48,903 nt of DNA from Planctomycetota bacterium. GTDB taxonomy: Bacteria > Planctomycetota > UBA1135 > GCA-002686595. The notes under the pieces are model-generated. The model was not told where the DNA came from. It ran no database searches and was given only the letters and a program-made list of their open reading frames with translations. The translations under genes were made by a program, and so were the position numbers. Positions 17,535 through 26,604 of the stretch are shown here, piece by piece. The stretch covers positions 1 through 48,903 of the forward strand of contig PBIX01000042.1 in assembly GCA_002720975.1 (NCBI GenBank). Reading direction: 5' to 3'. The stretch's first letter is position 1. The number at the start of each line of letters is the position of its first letter.

Positions 17535-19139
17535 ATGAACGTCCCAACAACCAACAGCCTCTGTCGGCTCTTCGCATGCATCGCTATCGTCACGCCTGCG
17601 CGTGCCCAGACCATCAACGAAACAGCCAAGCTCCTGCCTGCCGATGGAGCGACATCTGACTACTTCGGTCAAGATGTCGCAATTGAGGGAACGACGGCGG
17701 TAATTGCCTCGCCGGGGGATGATGACCTGGGCGGCAACTCGGGGTCCGTCTACCTGTTCGACACGGCGACTGAAACCCAGACGGTGAAGCTGCTCCCCCT
17801 GGACGGTGACGTCTCGGACTCATTTGGCTGCTCGGTGGCCATTTCTGGAACAACCGTACTCGTTGGGGCATTTTCGGACGACGACCTGGGCGAGCGCTCG
17901 GGTTCGGCCTACCTGTTCGACGCAACAACCGGAGCGCAGATCGCAAAGCTCCTCGCGGCAGATGGTGACACCTATGACATGTTTGGCTTCTCCGTCGCAC
18001 TCAAGGGCAATACCGCAGTCATCGGAGCTCCAGGAGACGCCTGCGGAATGCTCAGCTGCGGCTCCGTCTATCTGTTTGACACAACCACCGGTTCTCAGAT
18101 CGGAAAGCTGGTAGCCGCTGATGCCTCGGCAAACGCAACCTTCGGCTGGTCCGTCTCGACCGACGGGAAAAAGGTCCTCATCGGAGCTCCGGGCGACAAT
18201 GCTCCGGCTCTAGATTCCGGATCCGCTTACCTGTTCGACCTGCCGAGTCAAACGGAACTCTTCAAGCTCGTCCCCACCAACGGTGCCTATGCTGACATGT
18301 TCGGGACAAGCGTGGCTATTGATGGGGCGACGGCGCTCATCGGGGCGCCCTATAACGACGACCTTGGGGGTCAATGCGGGGCAGCCTACGCCTTTGATAC
18401 AGGAACCGGAGCTCAGACATCCAAGCTGCTTTCGCCCGATGGTGCGACGGCGATCTGGTTCGGGTACTCCGTTTCGGTCGCTGGCTCAACTGCCCTGATC
18501 GGAGCCCCTGCGGCCATCGACAATGGCGCGTGGTCCGGCTCAGCGCAGCTCATCGACCTGACCACGGGTGCCCTGATAACCAAGCTTCTCCCAAGTGACG
18601 GAGCAAAGGGTGACTTTTTTGCCGTCACCGCCGCCATGGATGGGACGCGGGCCATCGGCGGTGCCTACTTCAAGGATGACCTGGGGACCGACTCCGGCGC
18701 CGCTTATGTCTTCACCCTGCCCGGGGGGGGGTGCAACGTCGTGTTCTGTGACACCGATGCCAATAACGTCGGTGACGTCACCCTGAGCACCTGTGACTGC
18801 TCTGGGGGGTCGATCACCCTCGATCTGAGCACCAGCTTCGTCGGGCAGTTCACCTACCCACTCGTTGGCCTGGGAACGACCGCGGTAAGTCCAACGGGAG
18901 TCTCCCAGCTGTGCCTGGCCGGCTCAGCGATCGGCCGCTACACCAAGGACGCGGGTGCGATCAGCGCTGTGGGCACGTTCAGCGTCGACCTCCTAAATGC
19001 CAACTCCGCCCCCGGCGGCGGGGTACCCACCATTGGCGGGGCCCTATGCAATGGCAACACCTGGCGCTTCCAGTACTGGCATCGTGCCGGCATGAACCCC
19101 TCCAGGTTCTCGAAGGGCATCTCCGGCACGATCAACTGA
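17535..19139 (+). CDS. Exported integrin-type FG-GAP propeller protein with type A C-terminal domain
   Basis: This protein of 534 residues has a signal peptide ending TPARA. Seven repeats of the pattern D-x-FG-x-SVA ... IGAP-x-DDDLG ... SGSxYLFD follow, each about 50 residues, giving a seven-bladed propeller of the integrin-alpha FG-GAP type. This differs from the VCBS type found in the other propeller genes here. Residues 400-534 form a 135-residue C-terminal domain, about 84% identical to residues 380-514 of the protein at 33253-34797 by my hand count. The domain has six cysteines (CNVVFC, CDC, LCLAG, LCNGN) and ends GMNPSRFSKGISGTIN. A surface or adhesion role is likely but not shown. The ATG at 17535 is chosen because the signal peptide starts there. 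Confidence 0.85.
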   Translation: MNVPTTNSLCRLFACIAIVTPARAQTINETAKLLPADGATSDYFGQDVAIEGTTAVIASPGDDDLGGNSGSVYLFDTATETQTVKLLPLDGDVSDSFGCSVAISGTTVLVGAFSDDDLGERSGSAYLFDATTGAQIAKLLAADGDTYDMFGFSVALKGNTAVIGAPGDACGMLSCGSVYLFDTTTGSQIGKLVAADASANATFGWSVSTDGKKVLIGAPGDNAPALDSGSAYLFDLPSQTELFKLVPTNGAYADMFGTSVAIDGATALIGAPYNDDLGGQCGAAYAFDTGTGAQTSKLLSPDGATAIWFGYSVSVAGSTALIGAPAAIDNGAWSGSAQLIDLTTGALITKLLPSDGAKGDFFAVTAAMDGTRAIGGAYFKDDLGTDSGAAYVFTLPGGGCNVVFCDTDANNVGDVTLSTCDCSGGSITLDLSTSFVGQFTYPLVGLGTTAVSPTGVSQLCLAGSAIGRYTKDAGAISAVGTFSVDLLNANSAPGGGVPTIGGALCNGNTWRFQYWHRAGMNPSRFSKGISGTIN

Positions 19140-19186
19140 ATTCTGATGCAGCCGGCAACAGGGGGGGAGTCCCTTTGGGCCCAGAC

Positions 19187-20005
19187 TCAGGATTCTTGGA
19201 ACGCGCCCAAGGTCGTGGTCCAGTTGATGGTGTCATTGTGTGAATGGGTGAAACCGATGGTGCGTTCATACTCCACCGTCGCAGGGGATCGATAGGCAAT
19301 GACATAGGTCCGCCGCCACCCGTCCGTAGGGTTGCCACCCGAACCGTGCACAACCCACTCATCGTGGACCGTTATCCCACCGCGCCGGACCTCCAGGTAC
19401 TCGACGCTCTCCTCGCTCGCAACGTCCGCCACGAGGGTGTGCCCCTCCTCACGACTGCCTGTCGCGGAGCGATGCGGTCTCAGCGTCTTCGCGCTTCCCG
19501 ATCCTGGAATACAGCGCAGGCAGCCATTGGCCTTCAGTGAGTCATCCATGGCCAATGAACACGTCACCGTACGCGTGTCCGGTGTTCCCTCAGGCCAGTA
19601 GCCCTGATCCTGATGCCACGCGAACTGAGCGCCGGGGCGACGGGGCTTCTTCGCCAAGAACTGATCGTAGTCGAGCCGGATATCGTCTCCGATCAACTGC
19701 CCGGCTATCCCACTGGACGCCGCCTCGAACACGTTCCCTTGCAGATCCGGCATATAGACCCGGGGCAACATCGCATTGATCAGCGCGTAGTCTTCGAACT
19801 GGCGATCATAGGGCCCGCTCATGTCGCAGAAATCCCGGCCCATCCCCGGCACCTCATTGCGCATGAAGCGGCCATAGCTGGGCTCAAGCTGACAGACCTC
19901 CTCTTCAGTCAGAACCCCCGGGAGGTGGACGTAGCCGAGACGCCGGAACTGGGCGATCTGCTCAGCGCTCAGGATGTAGGGTCGGGCTAGCGGAGTGTCG
20001 CTCAA
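19187..20005 (-). CDS. Phytanoyl-CoA dioxygenase (PhyH) family protein
   Basis: This is a 272-residue cytoplasmic protein of the Fe(II)/2-oxoglutarate-dependent PhyH family. The metal ligands are visible as WHQDQGYW (His-x-Asp) and the distal histidine in HDEWVVHGSGGN, followed by WRRTYVIAYR, whose arginine would bind 2-oxoglutarate. Members hydroxylate small molecules; the substrate is unknown. The start appears to be TTG at 20005, with no in-frame ATG nearby upstream, so expression may depend on the upstream genes. It follows the aldose epimerase gene after 51 bp and is the last gene of the probable four-gene operon. Confidence 0.85.
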   Translation of the reverse strand: MSDTPLARPYILSAEQIAQFRRLGYVHLPGVLTEEEVCQLEPSYGRFMRNEVPGMGRDFCDMSGPYDRQFEDYALINAMLPRVYMPDLQGNVFEAASSGIAGQLIGDDIRLDYDQFLAKKPRRPGAQFAWHQDQGYWPEGTPDTRTVTCSLAMDDSLKANGCLRCIPGSGSAKTLRPHRSATGSREEGHTLVADVASEESVEYLEVRRGGITVHDEWVVHGSGGNPTDGWRRTYVIAYRSPATVEYERTIGFTHSHNDTINWTTTLGAFQES

Positions 20006-20056
20006 GGTGCACCGGGGTGGCGGAAGCGGAGCGCCTGTGCTCCGCGGCCACCGTAC

Positions 20057-20938
20057 TCAATATGCGTCGAAGCGGTGCGTGGTTTCCTGCACGTATTGTT
20101 CGCCGGGCTGCAGAACCACCGATGGGTATTGGGGGTGATTGACCGCATCGGGAAACCCCTGCACTTCGAGGCACAGGGCCTGTCGGGTGGCGAATAATTG
20201 GAGGGCGGGCTGTGTTGTGAACACCTCCATGCGCCGCCCCGTGGCCCCATGGCTCAGCGTCGCCGCTGGCGCTCCAGGCTCAAGAACGAACGTATGATCG
20301 AACGGATCCGACCCCAATCGCCTTGGGGACGTGAAGTCGAGCGCTGTCCCCTCCACGGACTGGATTGCTCCCGTCGGGATCAGGTCGTCGTCCGTCGGCA
20401 CACACTGAGCGGCATGGAGCGCCAACTCGTGCTCCTCGACGGCTCCCCCAAGATTCCAGTACGCGTGATTGGTCAGGTTCACGGGAGTCGGGCGGTCGGT
20501 CGTCGCATGGTAGCGAATGACCAGCTCATCGCTCTCAGCTAGCGCATAAGTCACCCGAACGTCCAGAGAGCCGGGGTAGCCATCGGCACCGTCCGGACTT
20601 CGCACCTCAAAGGTGACAGAGGAGTCAGAAGGCTCAGCATCCCAGACAAGTTTCTCCAGCGACTGCTCCCCACCGCCATGCAAGTGGTGCTCCCCTTCAT
20701 TGCGGGTCAACTCATAGACCTCGCCCTCCAAAGCGAATCGGGCACGGCAGATCCTGTTGGCAACGCGACCGACTGTGACCCCGGCGTAGCGCTGATCTTT
20801 GGCGTGGCACAGAACGTCCGCGAAACGGCCCTCGCGATCCGGAACCAAAACCTCGACCAGAGCCGCCCCAAGCGGCGACAGCCGGACACTGAGGCCCGAC
20901 GCATTCCGGATCAGGTGGGTGCCAGGGGAGGACGTCAT
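20057..20938 (-). CDS. galM: Aldose 1-epimerase (GalM family)
   Basis: This protein of 293 residues interconverts alpha and beta anomers of aldoses. Family motifs are present: the N-terminal segment VTVGRVANRI, HHLHGGGEQSLEK with a conserved histidine, VNLTNHAYWNLGG with the general-acid histidine, and CLEVQGFPDAVNH carrying the catalytic glutamate. It is somewhat shorter than most GalM proteins (about 340 residues) and has no signal peptide. The start codon overlaps the stop codon of the DUF1501 gene by one base (TGATG at 20940-20936), so translation is probably coupled. Its place in a PSCyt1/PSD1 operon suggests that the operon handles sugars. Confidence 0.92.
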   Translation of the reverse strand: MTSSPGTHLIRNASGLSVRLSPLGAALVEVLVPDREGRFADVLCHAKDQRYAGVTVGRVANRICRARFALEGEVYELTRNEGEHHLHGGGEQSLEKLVWDAEPSDSSVTFEVRSPDGADGYPGSLDVRVTYALAESDELVIRYHATTDRPTPVNLTNHAYWNLGGAVEEHELALHAAQCVPTDDDLIPTGAIQSVEGTALDFTSPRRLGSDPFDHTFVLEPGAPAATLSHGATGRRMEVFTTQPALQLFATRQALCLEVQGFPDAVNHPQYPSVVLQPGEQYVQETTHRFDAY

Positions 20939-22356
20939 CAGGACAGGATCCGGGTCAGCACATTGCCGTGGACGTCCGTCAAGCGCACGTCTCGACCGGC
21001 GTAGCGGTAGGTGAGGCGCTTGTGGTCGAGCCCCAGCTGGTGCAGGACCGTGGCCCACAGGTCGTACACATCACAGCGATCTTCGACGACGTGGTAGCCA
21101 AACTCATCCGTCTGCCCATAGATCGTTCCCCCACGTACGCCGCCGCCCGCGAGAAAGACGCTGAAGCCGTAGGGGTTGTGGTCCCTTCCGTCCGAGCCTT
21201 GAGAGAAGGGTGTGCGGCCGAACTCGCCAGCCCAGATGATCAGGGTCTCCTCGAGCAGACCCCGACAGCGCAGGTCCTTGATGAGGCCCGCGATCGGCTG
21301 GTCCACCTGGTAGGCCATCGCTGCGTGCCCGGCCTTGAGTGCTCCGTGCTGATCCCAGGGGTTGGGTGCACCACCTGCACCGATACCCTTCGTGATACAG
21401 CTCAGCTCGATGAAGCGTACACCGCGCTCAACCAGGCGACGGGCCAGGAGACACTGGCGGGCATAGGCCGCCTTCGTCGGCTCCGGGGCGTCCAGCCCGT
21501 AGAGCTTGCGGGTGGCCGCGGTCTCCCCCGACACTTCACACACCTCCGGCACGGCAGCCTGCATGCGATAGGCCGTCTCGTAGTTTCGGATGGCCGCCTC
21601 CAGTTGAGGGTCCGAAGTGTCCCGCGTACGGCGGCGGTCGAGGCGCTCGACCAGATCCAGGTGACGCCGTTGATCCGCCGCATCGAGCCCTGGAACGATG
21701 TTGTGCACGGCTGGGCTCCGGTCCGCCGAGACGACCGAGGCCTGATGGTGGGCCGGGAGAAAACCACTGCTGAAGAGACCCACCCCACCATGAGGAGCAA
21801 CCGCACCCCCGGACTGCAGCACGACGAATCCGGGCAGGTTCTGGTTCTCGCTGCCCAGCCCATAGTTCATCCAAGCGCCCGCACTCGGGTGCCCCATGAA
21901 CGGAAAGCCGGTATGCATGAGGTAGTTCCCCTGCGCGTGCTCGTTGACGGAGCTCGTCATCGAACGCACGACCGCAAGCTCATCGGCCACGCTCCCGATC
22001 TCCGGGAACATCGAACTGACCGGAATACCGCTCTCCCCGCGGCGACTGAACGTGAAGGGCGAGGCCATCACATTGCCATTCTGGTTGAACTGTGTGCGCT
22101 CCACCGGCACGGGCATGGGCTTGCCGTGCAGACGCTGCAGCATCGGCTTTGGATCGAAGGAGTCGACCTGGGAAACGCCTCCGGACATGAAGCAGAAGAT
22201 CACGTGCTTCGCCCTCGGCAGGTGGTGCGCAACCTGTCGACCATCCACCAGGTCGGGCAGGCCCCCCTCACCCATGAGGCCCTTCAAGGCCAGCATGCCG
22301 AAACCGTTGGACGTCTGGCGCAGAAGCTCGCGCCGTGAGAAATGGAGACCGCTCAT
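20938..22356 (-). CDS. Tat-exported DUF1501 (sulfatase-like) protein
   Basis: This protein of 472 residues begins with a twin-arginine signal (FSRRELLRQ). [21 protein letters not shown] is the DUF1501 signature near residue 55, and the body keeps the alkaline-phosphatase-like motifs ([47 protein letters not shown]). Its biochemical activity is not established. Nearly all planctomycete genomes pair it with a PSCyt1/DUF1549/DUF1553 protein, as here: it begins 8 bp after the stop of that gene. The ATG at 22356 is preceded immediately by a GTG that could also serve. The stop overlaps the galM start. Confidence 0.93.
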   Translation of the reverse strand: MSGLHFSRRELLRQTSNGFGMLALKGLMGEGGLPDLVDGRQVAHHLPRAKHVIFCFMSGGVSQVDSFDPKPMLQRLHGKPMPVPVERTQFNQNGNVMASPFTFSRRGESGIPVSSMFPEIGSVADELAVVRSMTSSVNEHAQGNYLMHTGFPFMGHPSAGAWMNYGLGSENQNLPGFVVLQSGGAVAPHGGVGLFSSGFLPAHHQASVVSADRSPAVHNIVPGLDAADQRRHLDLVERLDRRRTRDTSDPQLEAAIRNYETAYRMQAAVPEVCEVSGETAATRKLYGLDAPEPTKAAYARQCLLARRLVERGVRFIELSCITKGIGAGGAPNPWDQHGALKAGHAAMAYQVDQPIAGLIKDLRCRGLLEETLIIWAGEFGRTPFSQGSDGRDHNPYGFSVFLAGGGVRGGTIYGQTDEFGYHVVEDRCDVYDLWATVLHQLGLDHKRLTYRYAGRDVRLTDVHGNVLTRILS

Positions 22357-22364
22357 CACGTTAC

Positions 22365-25300
22365 CTACCTCAGGTAGAGGAACTCCTTGAGGTTGTAGAG
22401 CACGTGGGCCACTCGGGCCCAGGACTCTTCCTCGCGAATGGGCTGCCCCAGCTCTTCCAGGTCACGATTGGCGGTCGCGATCGCCCCATCCAGCTCGAGG
22501 ACTGTGGCCCGCGCACCCGCATCCAACGCCCCGAGTACCTCGGCGCGCCCCACAAAGCCGCTCCCTGACGCCGAGGCCAGCACCTCCTCCGCAGACAGAG
22601 CCCTGAGATGGAGCCGCGCCTCGAAGAGGATGCCCTTGAGCAGACGACCCCCGGAGGGCGCGCCATGGCGCAGTCCAAAGAGGAGCTGGCTCTCGCCCGG
22701 CTTGAACGTCGCTCGCCCCCCCTTCCTGTAGGGCGTCCCGTAGAGCGCTCCATTCCGGTAGCACCGGATGAGACCATCCGCATCGTAGGCGATGGCGAGG
22801 TGCACGGGTTCGGGAGCGGTGGCGGACTCGACCTCGGCGGCAAAGCTCTGGGTGCGCTGAAAGTTGTTCGAGCCCGCTATCCACTGGCCGGGAGCCTGCT
22901 CTCCGTAGACGATCGAGTCGAAGACGCCTCCGCCAAGATCCTGCAGCGTAAGCACCCCGCCGCCGCGTTGATCGAGGTCCGATAGTTGCACCCAGGCCTC
23001 CAGTGTCTTCTCGCTGACCTGGGTCGATATGGCGGGCGTCGAGACATGCCCGCCGCCGTCGAGGCGCAGCCCCCCACCCTCCAGTCGCGCCGTCCCGTGC
23101 AACTGACCGTGGAGCATGCCGACGGTGTCCATCACGCCCGCACGGAAATCCCAGCGTGCGAAGGGGAGGGGACCGCTCGGGGCCTGCTCCCCTCCAAGCT
23201 CATCCAGCAGGCGGGCCCGCACCGGGTTGAGAATGGAATCGCGCTGGGCGAGCTTTCCGGCGAGCTCCACCTCCAGCCCTCGACGGCGCTCTTGCTCCGC
23301 ATGGATGGCGGAACCACAACTCTCGGCGTAGGCACTCAGGGCCGTGATCTCCTCCCCATCAGGCGCACGACCGGTGGCGGTCTCGAACATGTGGGCCAGA
23401 GCGGCATCCTCATCCGAGCCAGCACCGCGGGCGCGCATGCTCGCCCCCCAGCTCTTCGCAAGATCGCGCACCAGGGGATCGTTCAACATGGTCAACGCCT
23501 GAGCCGGGACGTTGGTGACCTGACGCGAACCCACCGGGGCAAATGGCACGGGCGCGTCGAAGCTCTGGAGGAAGGCATCCCGGACATTGCGGCGCGACTC
23601 CACGTAGACGCCGCGCCGGGACGTACCGGAATTCGGTCCGAAGCCGGGGCCGAACATGCGCTCGTCCAATCGCCCCGCGGCCGCAAAGAGCGAGTCGCGA
23701 ATAGCCTCGGCATCCAACCGGCGAACGTTCGCATGGGAGAGCCAACTGTTCCCGGGGTCCAACGCCAAGGCCGCAGGGGACGCCGTGGAGCTCAGTTGCC
23801 AGGTCTTGGAAAGGAGCAAGAAACGAATCGTCTCCTTGATGGACCAGCCGTTCTCAACCATGCGCGCCGAGAGGTAGTCCAGCAGCTCGGGATGGGAGGG
23901 CTCCGTGCCCAGGCGGCCGAAGTTGTCCGGTGTCGTCACGAGTCCCTGGCCAAAGAGGTGGTGCCAGATCCGATTGGTGATCACCCGCGCCGTGAGGGGA
24001 TTGTCCGCACGCAGAAGATCCTCTGCCAGTTCCAGGCGTCCTTCCGCACCGGGCTCATAGGGCTCGGGGTCAATCGCCTCAAGGAACCGACGCGGGATGA
24101 CTTCTCCGGGGTTTCGGTGGTCCCCACGCACGAAGAGCGCCTGATCCGCGGAGTCGGCCTCGACGATGCCAGGCACGCGCGTCGGGAGAGGCACGGTGGC
24201 CTCCAGCGCGCGATACTCGCCGACCAGCGCGGACACCTCTGGAAGCTGGGCGAGGTCGTTGGCGAGCAGGCCCCCGCGCAGGCAGGCGTCGAGCAACAGA
24301 GCCTGTTGATCGGTGGACTCTGAACACTCCCAGCCCTCGATGGCCTCGTTGATCCGATGCGTGATCTGCTCGGAAAGTTCGTCCATGGACCGAGGCGTGT
24401 CCGTGAAGGCCAGGATCGAACAAACGTCCAGGATCGGGTCGGAGGGTCGGCCCGCCCCCTTCTTGGACATCCGGACTTCACGCACGCCAAACCACGAGCG
24501 GTCGCCGCCGCCGACCTCAATGGGAGCGTCCTGACCCGTGTAGAGATCGAGGTGGACGCGGTCCCCATCCCAGTAGGACAGGTCCAGGCGCGACCACGAC
24601 CAGTTGTCACTCTTGATCTCGCTGATGGGAAAGACCGTGCCTGAGCGCGGGTAGTCCTGCACCGCATAGCGCAGCTTGGCCCCTCCTCCGCCCAGGACCC
24701 GGAACCAGAGCTCGTACTCACCCTCGAGGGAGAAGTGCGCGGACTGCAGGACGCCGCGGTGCCGACTGGAGAGGAGGTGGGTGTAGACCCCTGCCGGGTA
24801 GATCCCGCTCAGCACCTGCTCGCCCGCAGGAGCGACCGCGAACTCACCCGCGGGTGACGCTTCTCCACCGAGGCCGTTCCCCGAGGGATACCACTCGCCC
24901 ATTCCGGTGGCGTTGGTGAGGTTCCAGCGCCTCTCGTACTCTACCGGTGGTCCGCTCTTCTGCGCGGCGGCGCGCGCCGCCTCCCAGGCCTCGTCAAAAG
25001 AGAGCCCCTCGCCTAAGCGCTGCTCCAGGTTCCATAGCAGGTGCAGAGGATGGTCCCGGCTCTTGGCCTGCTCGCGCAGCTCATCGGACGGCTCCTGCCG
25101 CCTGCTCTCCCACCCACCCCAAGCCTCAGCCAGGGCCGAGCGGATCGAGGCCTTGAGCTCACCGAGCTCCCTCTTGTGTCGCTGCTGTGCTTCGGCTGTA
25201 TTGACGTCCAGCATGGCCGGCCGGGACGAACCCAGGATGCCGAAGAGCGCGTAGTAGTCCGCCTGGCTGATCGCGTCGAACTTGTGGTCGTGACACCGCG

Positions 25301-26387
25301 CACAGGAGACGGTCTGAGCCAGAAAGGTCTTGCTGAAGACGTTGATCTGATCGTCGGTGAAGCGCACCTTCTCATCGAGCGCATCGGTGGGCGCAAACCC
25401 ATGGAACACGAAGCGCCAATGCGCCGTTCCGATGGCGGACTCGTTGATCCCCAGGTCGGCATTCACGCGCGGCTCGCTGAGCAGGTCCCCGGCGATCTGC
25501 TCGCGCACGAACTGGTCGTAGGGCAGGTCCTGATTGAAAGCCCGGATCAGATAGTCGCGATAACGGTAGGCGTGAGGGATGCGCGGATCACCCTCCGATC
25601 CATGCGAGTCCGCGTAGCGCATGAGGTCCATCCAATGCCGCGCCCACCGCTCGCCGTAGCGGGGTGAGGCGAGCAGTCGATCGACGAGGTGCGCCATGGC
25701 CTCCGGGTCCTCGTCCGTAAGGAACTGTTGGATCTCCTCCGGCGTTGGAGGCAAGCCAACGAGGGTGTAGTACAGGCGCCGAACCAGCGTCCGGCGTTCT
25801 GCCGCAGGGCCGGGCACCAGGCCGTGCGCCCCCATGCCCTGCTGAATGAACCGGTCGACGGGGTGCTCGGACCAGTCATCGGCCTCCGGCAGCTCGGGCA
25901 CCACGATGGGCCTGAGGCTCCACCACTCCTTGCGCCGCTCAATCTGCGCAGCCCATGAGGTCAACGCCTTGAGTTCCTGACTCGAGGGCGGTGCATCCCG
26001 AGGATCGTAAGCCCCATTGCGAATCCACTCCTCGAAGTCTGCGACAACCGCTGCATCCAGCTTGCTGCCGTCCTCTGGCATCTCCAAGCCATCAATCTCG
26101 TGACGCATGACCCGCAGGATGAGGCTCTGATCCGGGTCCCCTGGAACAACGGCAAATCCCGAGTCCGACTCCATGCGCATCCGCTCCCGGCCATCAAGGG
26201 CCAGACCGCCTCGGGCTTTGTCCACGCTATTGTGACAGGCGTAGCAATGCTCGATCAGGACAGGCCGGATGCGAGCCTCGAAATGCTCTTCCTGCTGCGT
26301 CGCTGTACTCTGCACCTGCGCCCCAAGAACACTGGTCCAGGTAGCCACCATGAGCAGGGGGGTGAGCGAGTAGCGGAGGGGGCTCAT
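22365..26387 (-). CDS. Exported PSCyt1/DUF1549/DUF1553 cytochrome with LamG domain
   Basis: This is a protein of 1,340 residues with a signal peptide ([18 protein letters not shown]). PSCyt1 has CYACH at 48-52. The DUF1549 (PSCyt2) part runs from about 170 to 390 (HPVDRFI ... [19 protein letters not shown]) and is followed by a second haem motif, CARCH. DUF1553 (PSD1) covers about 750-1000 ([10 protein letters not shown] ... [16 protein letters not shown] ... [13 protein letters not shown]). A LamG-type domain lies at about 1070-1270, near the C-terminus. The family is abundant in Planctomycetota and thought to act in extracytoplasmic sugar or glycan oxidation, though this is not proven. I chose the ATG at 26387, where the signal peptide starts; the frame is open another 55 residues upstream. 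It is the first gene of the operon. Confidence 0.93.
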   Translation of the reverse strand: MSPLRYSLTPLLMVATWTSVLGAQVQSTATQQEEHFEARIRPVLIEHCYACHNSVDKARGGLALDGRERMRMESDSGFAVVPGDPDQSLILRVMRHEIDGLEMPEDGSKLDAAVVADFEEWIRNGAYDPRDAPPSSQELKALTSWAAQIERRKEWWSLRPIVVPELPEADDWSEHPVDRFIQQGMGAHGLVPGPAAERRTLVRRLYYTLVGLPPTPEEIQQFLTDEDPEAMAHLVDRLLASPRYGERWARHWMDLMRYADSHGSEGDPRIPHAYRYRDYLIRAFNQDLPYDQFVREQIAGDLLSEPRVNADLGINESAIGTAHWRFVFHGFAPTDALDEKVRFTDDQINVFSKTFLAQTVSCARCHDHKFDAISQADYYALFGILGSSRPAMLDVNTAEAQQRHKRELGELKASIRSALAEAWGGWESRRQEPSDELREQAKSRDHPLHLLWNLEQRLGEGLSFDEAWEAARAAAQKSGPPVEYERRWNLTNATGMGEWYPSGNGLGGEASPAGEFAVAPAGEQVLSGIYPAGVYTHLLSSRHRGVLQSAHFSLEGEYELWFRVLGGGGAKLRYAVQDYPRSGTVFPISEIKSDNWSWSRLDLSYWDGDRVHLDLYTGQDAPIEVGGGDRSWFGVREVRMSKKGAGRPSDPILDVCSILAFTDTPRSMDELSEQITHRINEAIEGWECSESTDQQALLLDACLRGGLLANDLAQLPEVSALVGEYRALEATVPLPTRVPGIVEADSADQALFVRGDHRNPGEVIPRRFLEAIDPEPYEPGAEGRLELAEDLLRADNPLTARVITNRIWHHLFGQGLVTTPDNFGRLGTEPSHPELLDYLSARMVENGWSIKETIRFLLLSKTWQLSSTASPAALALDPGNSWLSHANVRRLDAEAIRDSLFAAAGRLDERMFGPGFGPNSGTSRRGVYVESRRNVRDAFLQSFDAPVPFAPVGSRQVTNVPAQALTMLNDPLVRDLAKSWGASMRARGAGSDEDAALAHMFETATGRAPDGEEITALSAYAESCGSAIHAEQERRRGLEVELAGKLAQRDSILNPVRARLLDELGGEQAPSGPLPFARWDFRAGVMDTVGMLHGQLHGTARLEGGGLRLDGGGHVSTPAISTQVSEKTLEAWVQLSDLDQRGGGVLTLQDLGGGVFDSIVYGEQAPGQWIAGSNNFQRTQSFAAEVESATAPEPVHLAIAYDADGLIRCYRNGALYGTPYRKGGRATFKPGESQLLFGLRHGAPSGGRLLKGILFEARLHLRALSAEEVLASASGSGFVGRAEVLGALDAGARATVLELDGAIATANRDLEELGQPIREEESWARVAHVLYNLKEFLYLR

Positions 26388-26419
26388 GATCTGCGGTACA
26401 GGCTCTCGCCGGTACGGAA

Positions 26420-26449
26420 ATTGTACCCGCGCTACCCGTTTCATCGCAG
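26420..26449 (-). promoter_or_regulatory. Probable promoter of the PSCyt1/DUF1501/galM/PhyH operon
   Basis: On the minus strand CTGCGA (26449-26444) is followed after 18 bp by TACAAT (26425-26420), which is close to the sigma-70 -10 consensus. Transcription would start near 26413, giving a leader of about 25 bases. The -35 resembles the TTGCGA/TTGCGG found before several genes at 30-49 kb, with the same spacing. Confidence 0.5.
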
Positions 26450-26604
26450 GTATCGCTCGTCCGGCGGTCCAACCGGACACGACCCACATGGGGTATCCTG
26501 CGTCGCGCTGGTTGAAACCCCTGCCCGTCCCTCCCCACCGCATGGAGCACATTCCGTCCGCGCTTTCGCGTCGATCTGATAGTCATCCTACCAGGCACCA
26601 CCTC

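Noticed and set aside
20968..22338. A 456-codon open frame on the plus strand opposite the DUF1501 gene
   Set aside because: The minus-strand protein has a Tat signal and all family motifs; the plus-strand translation has none.
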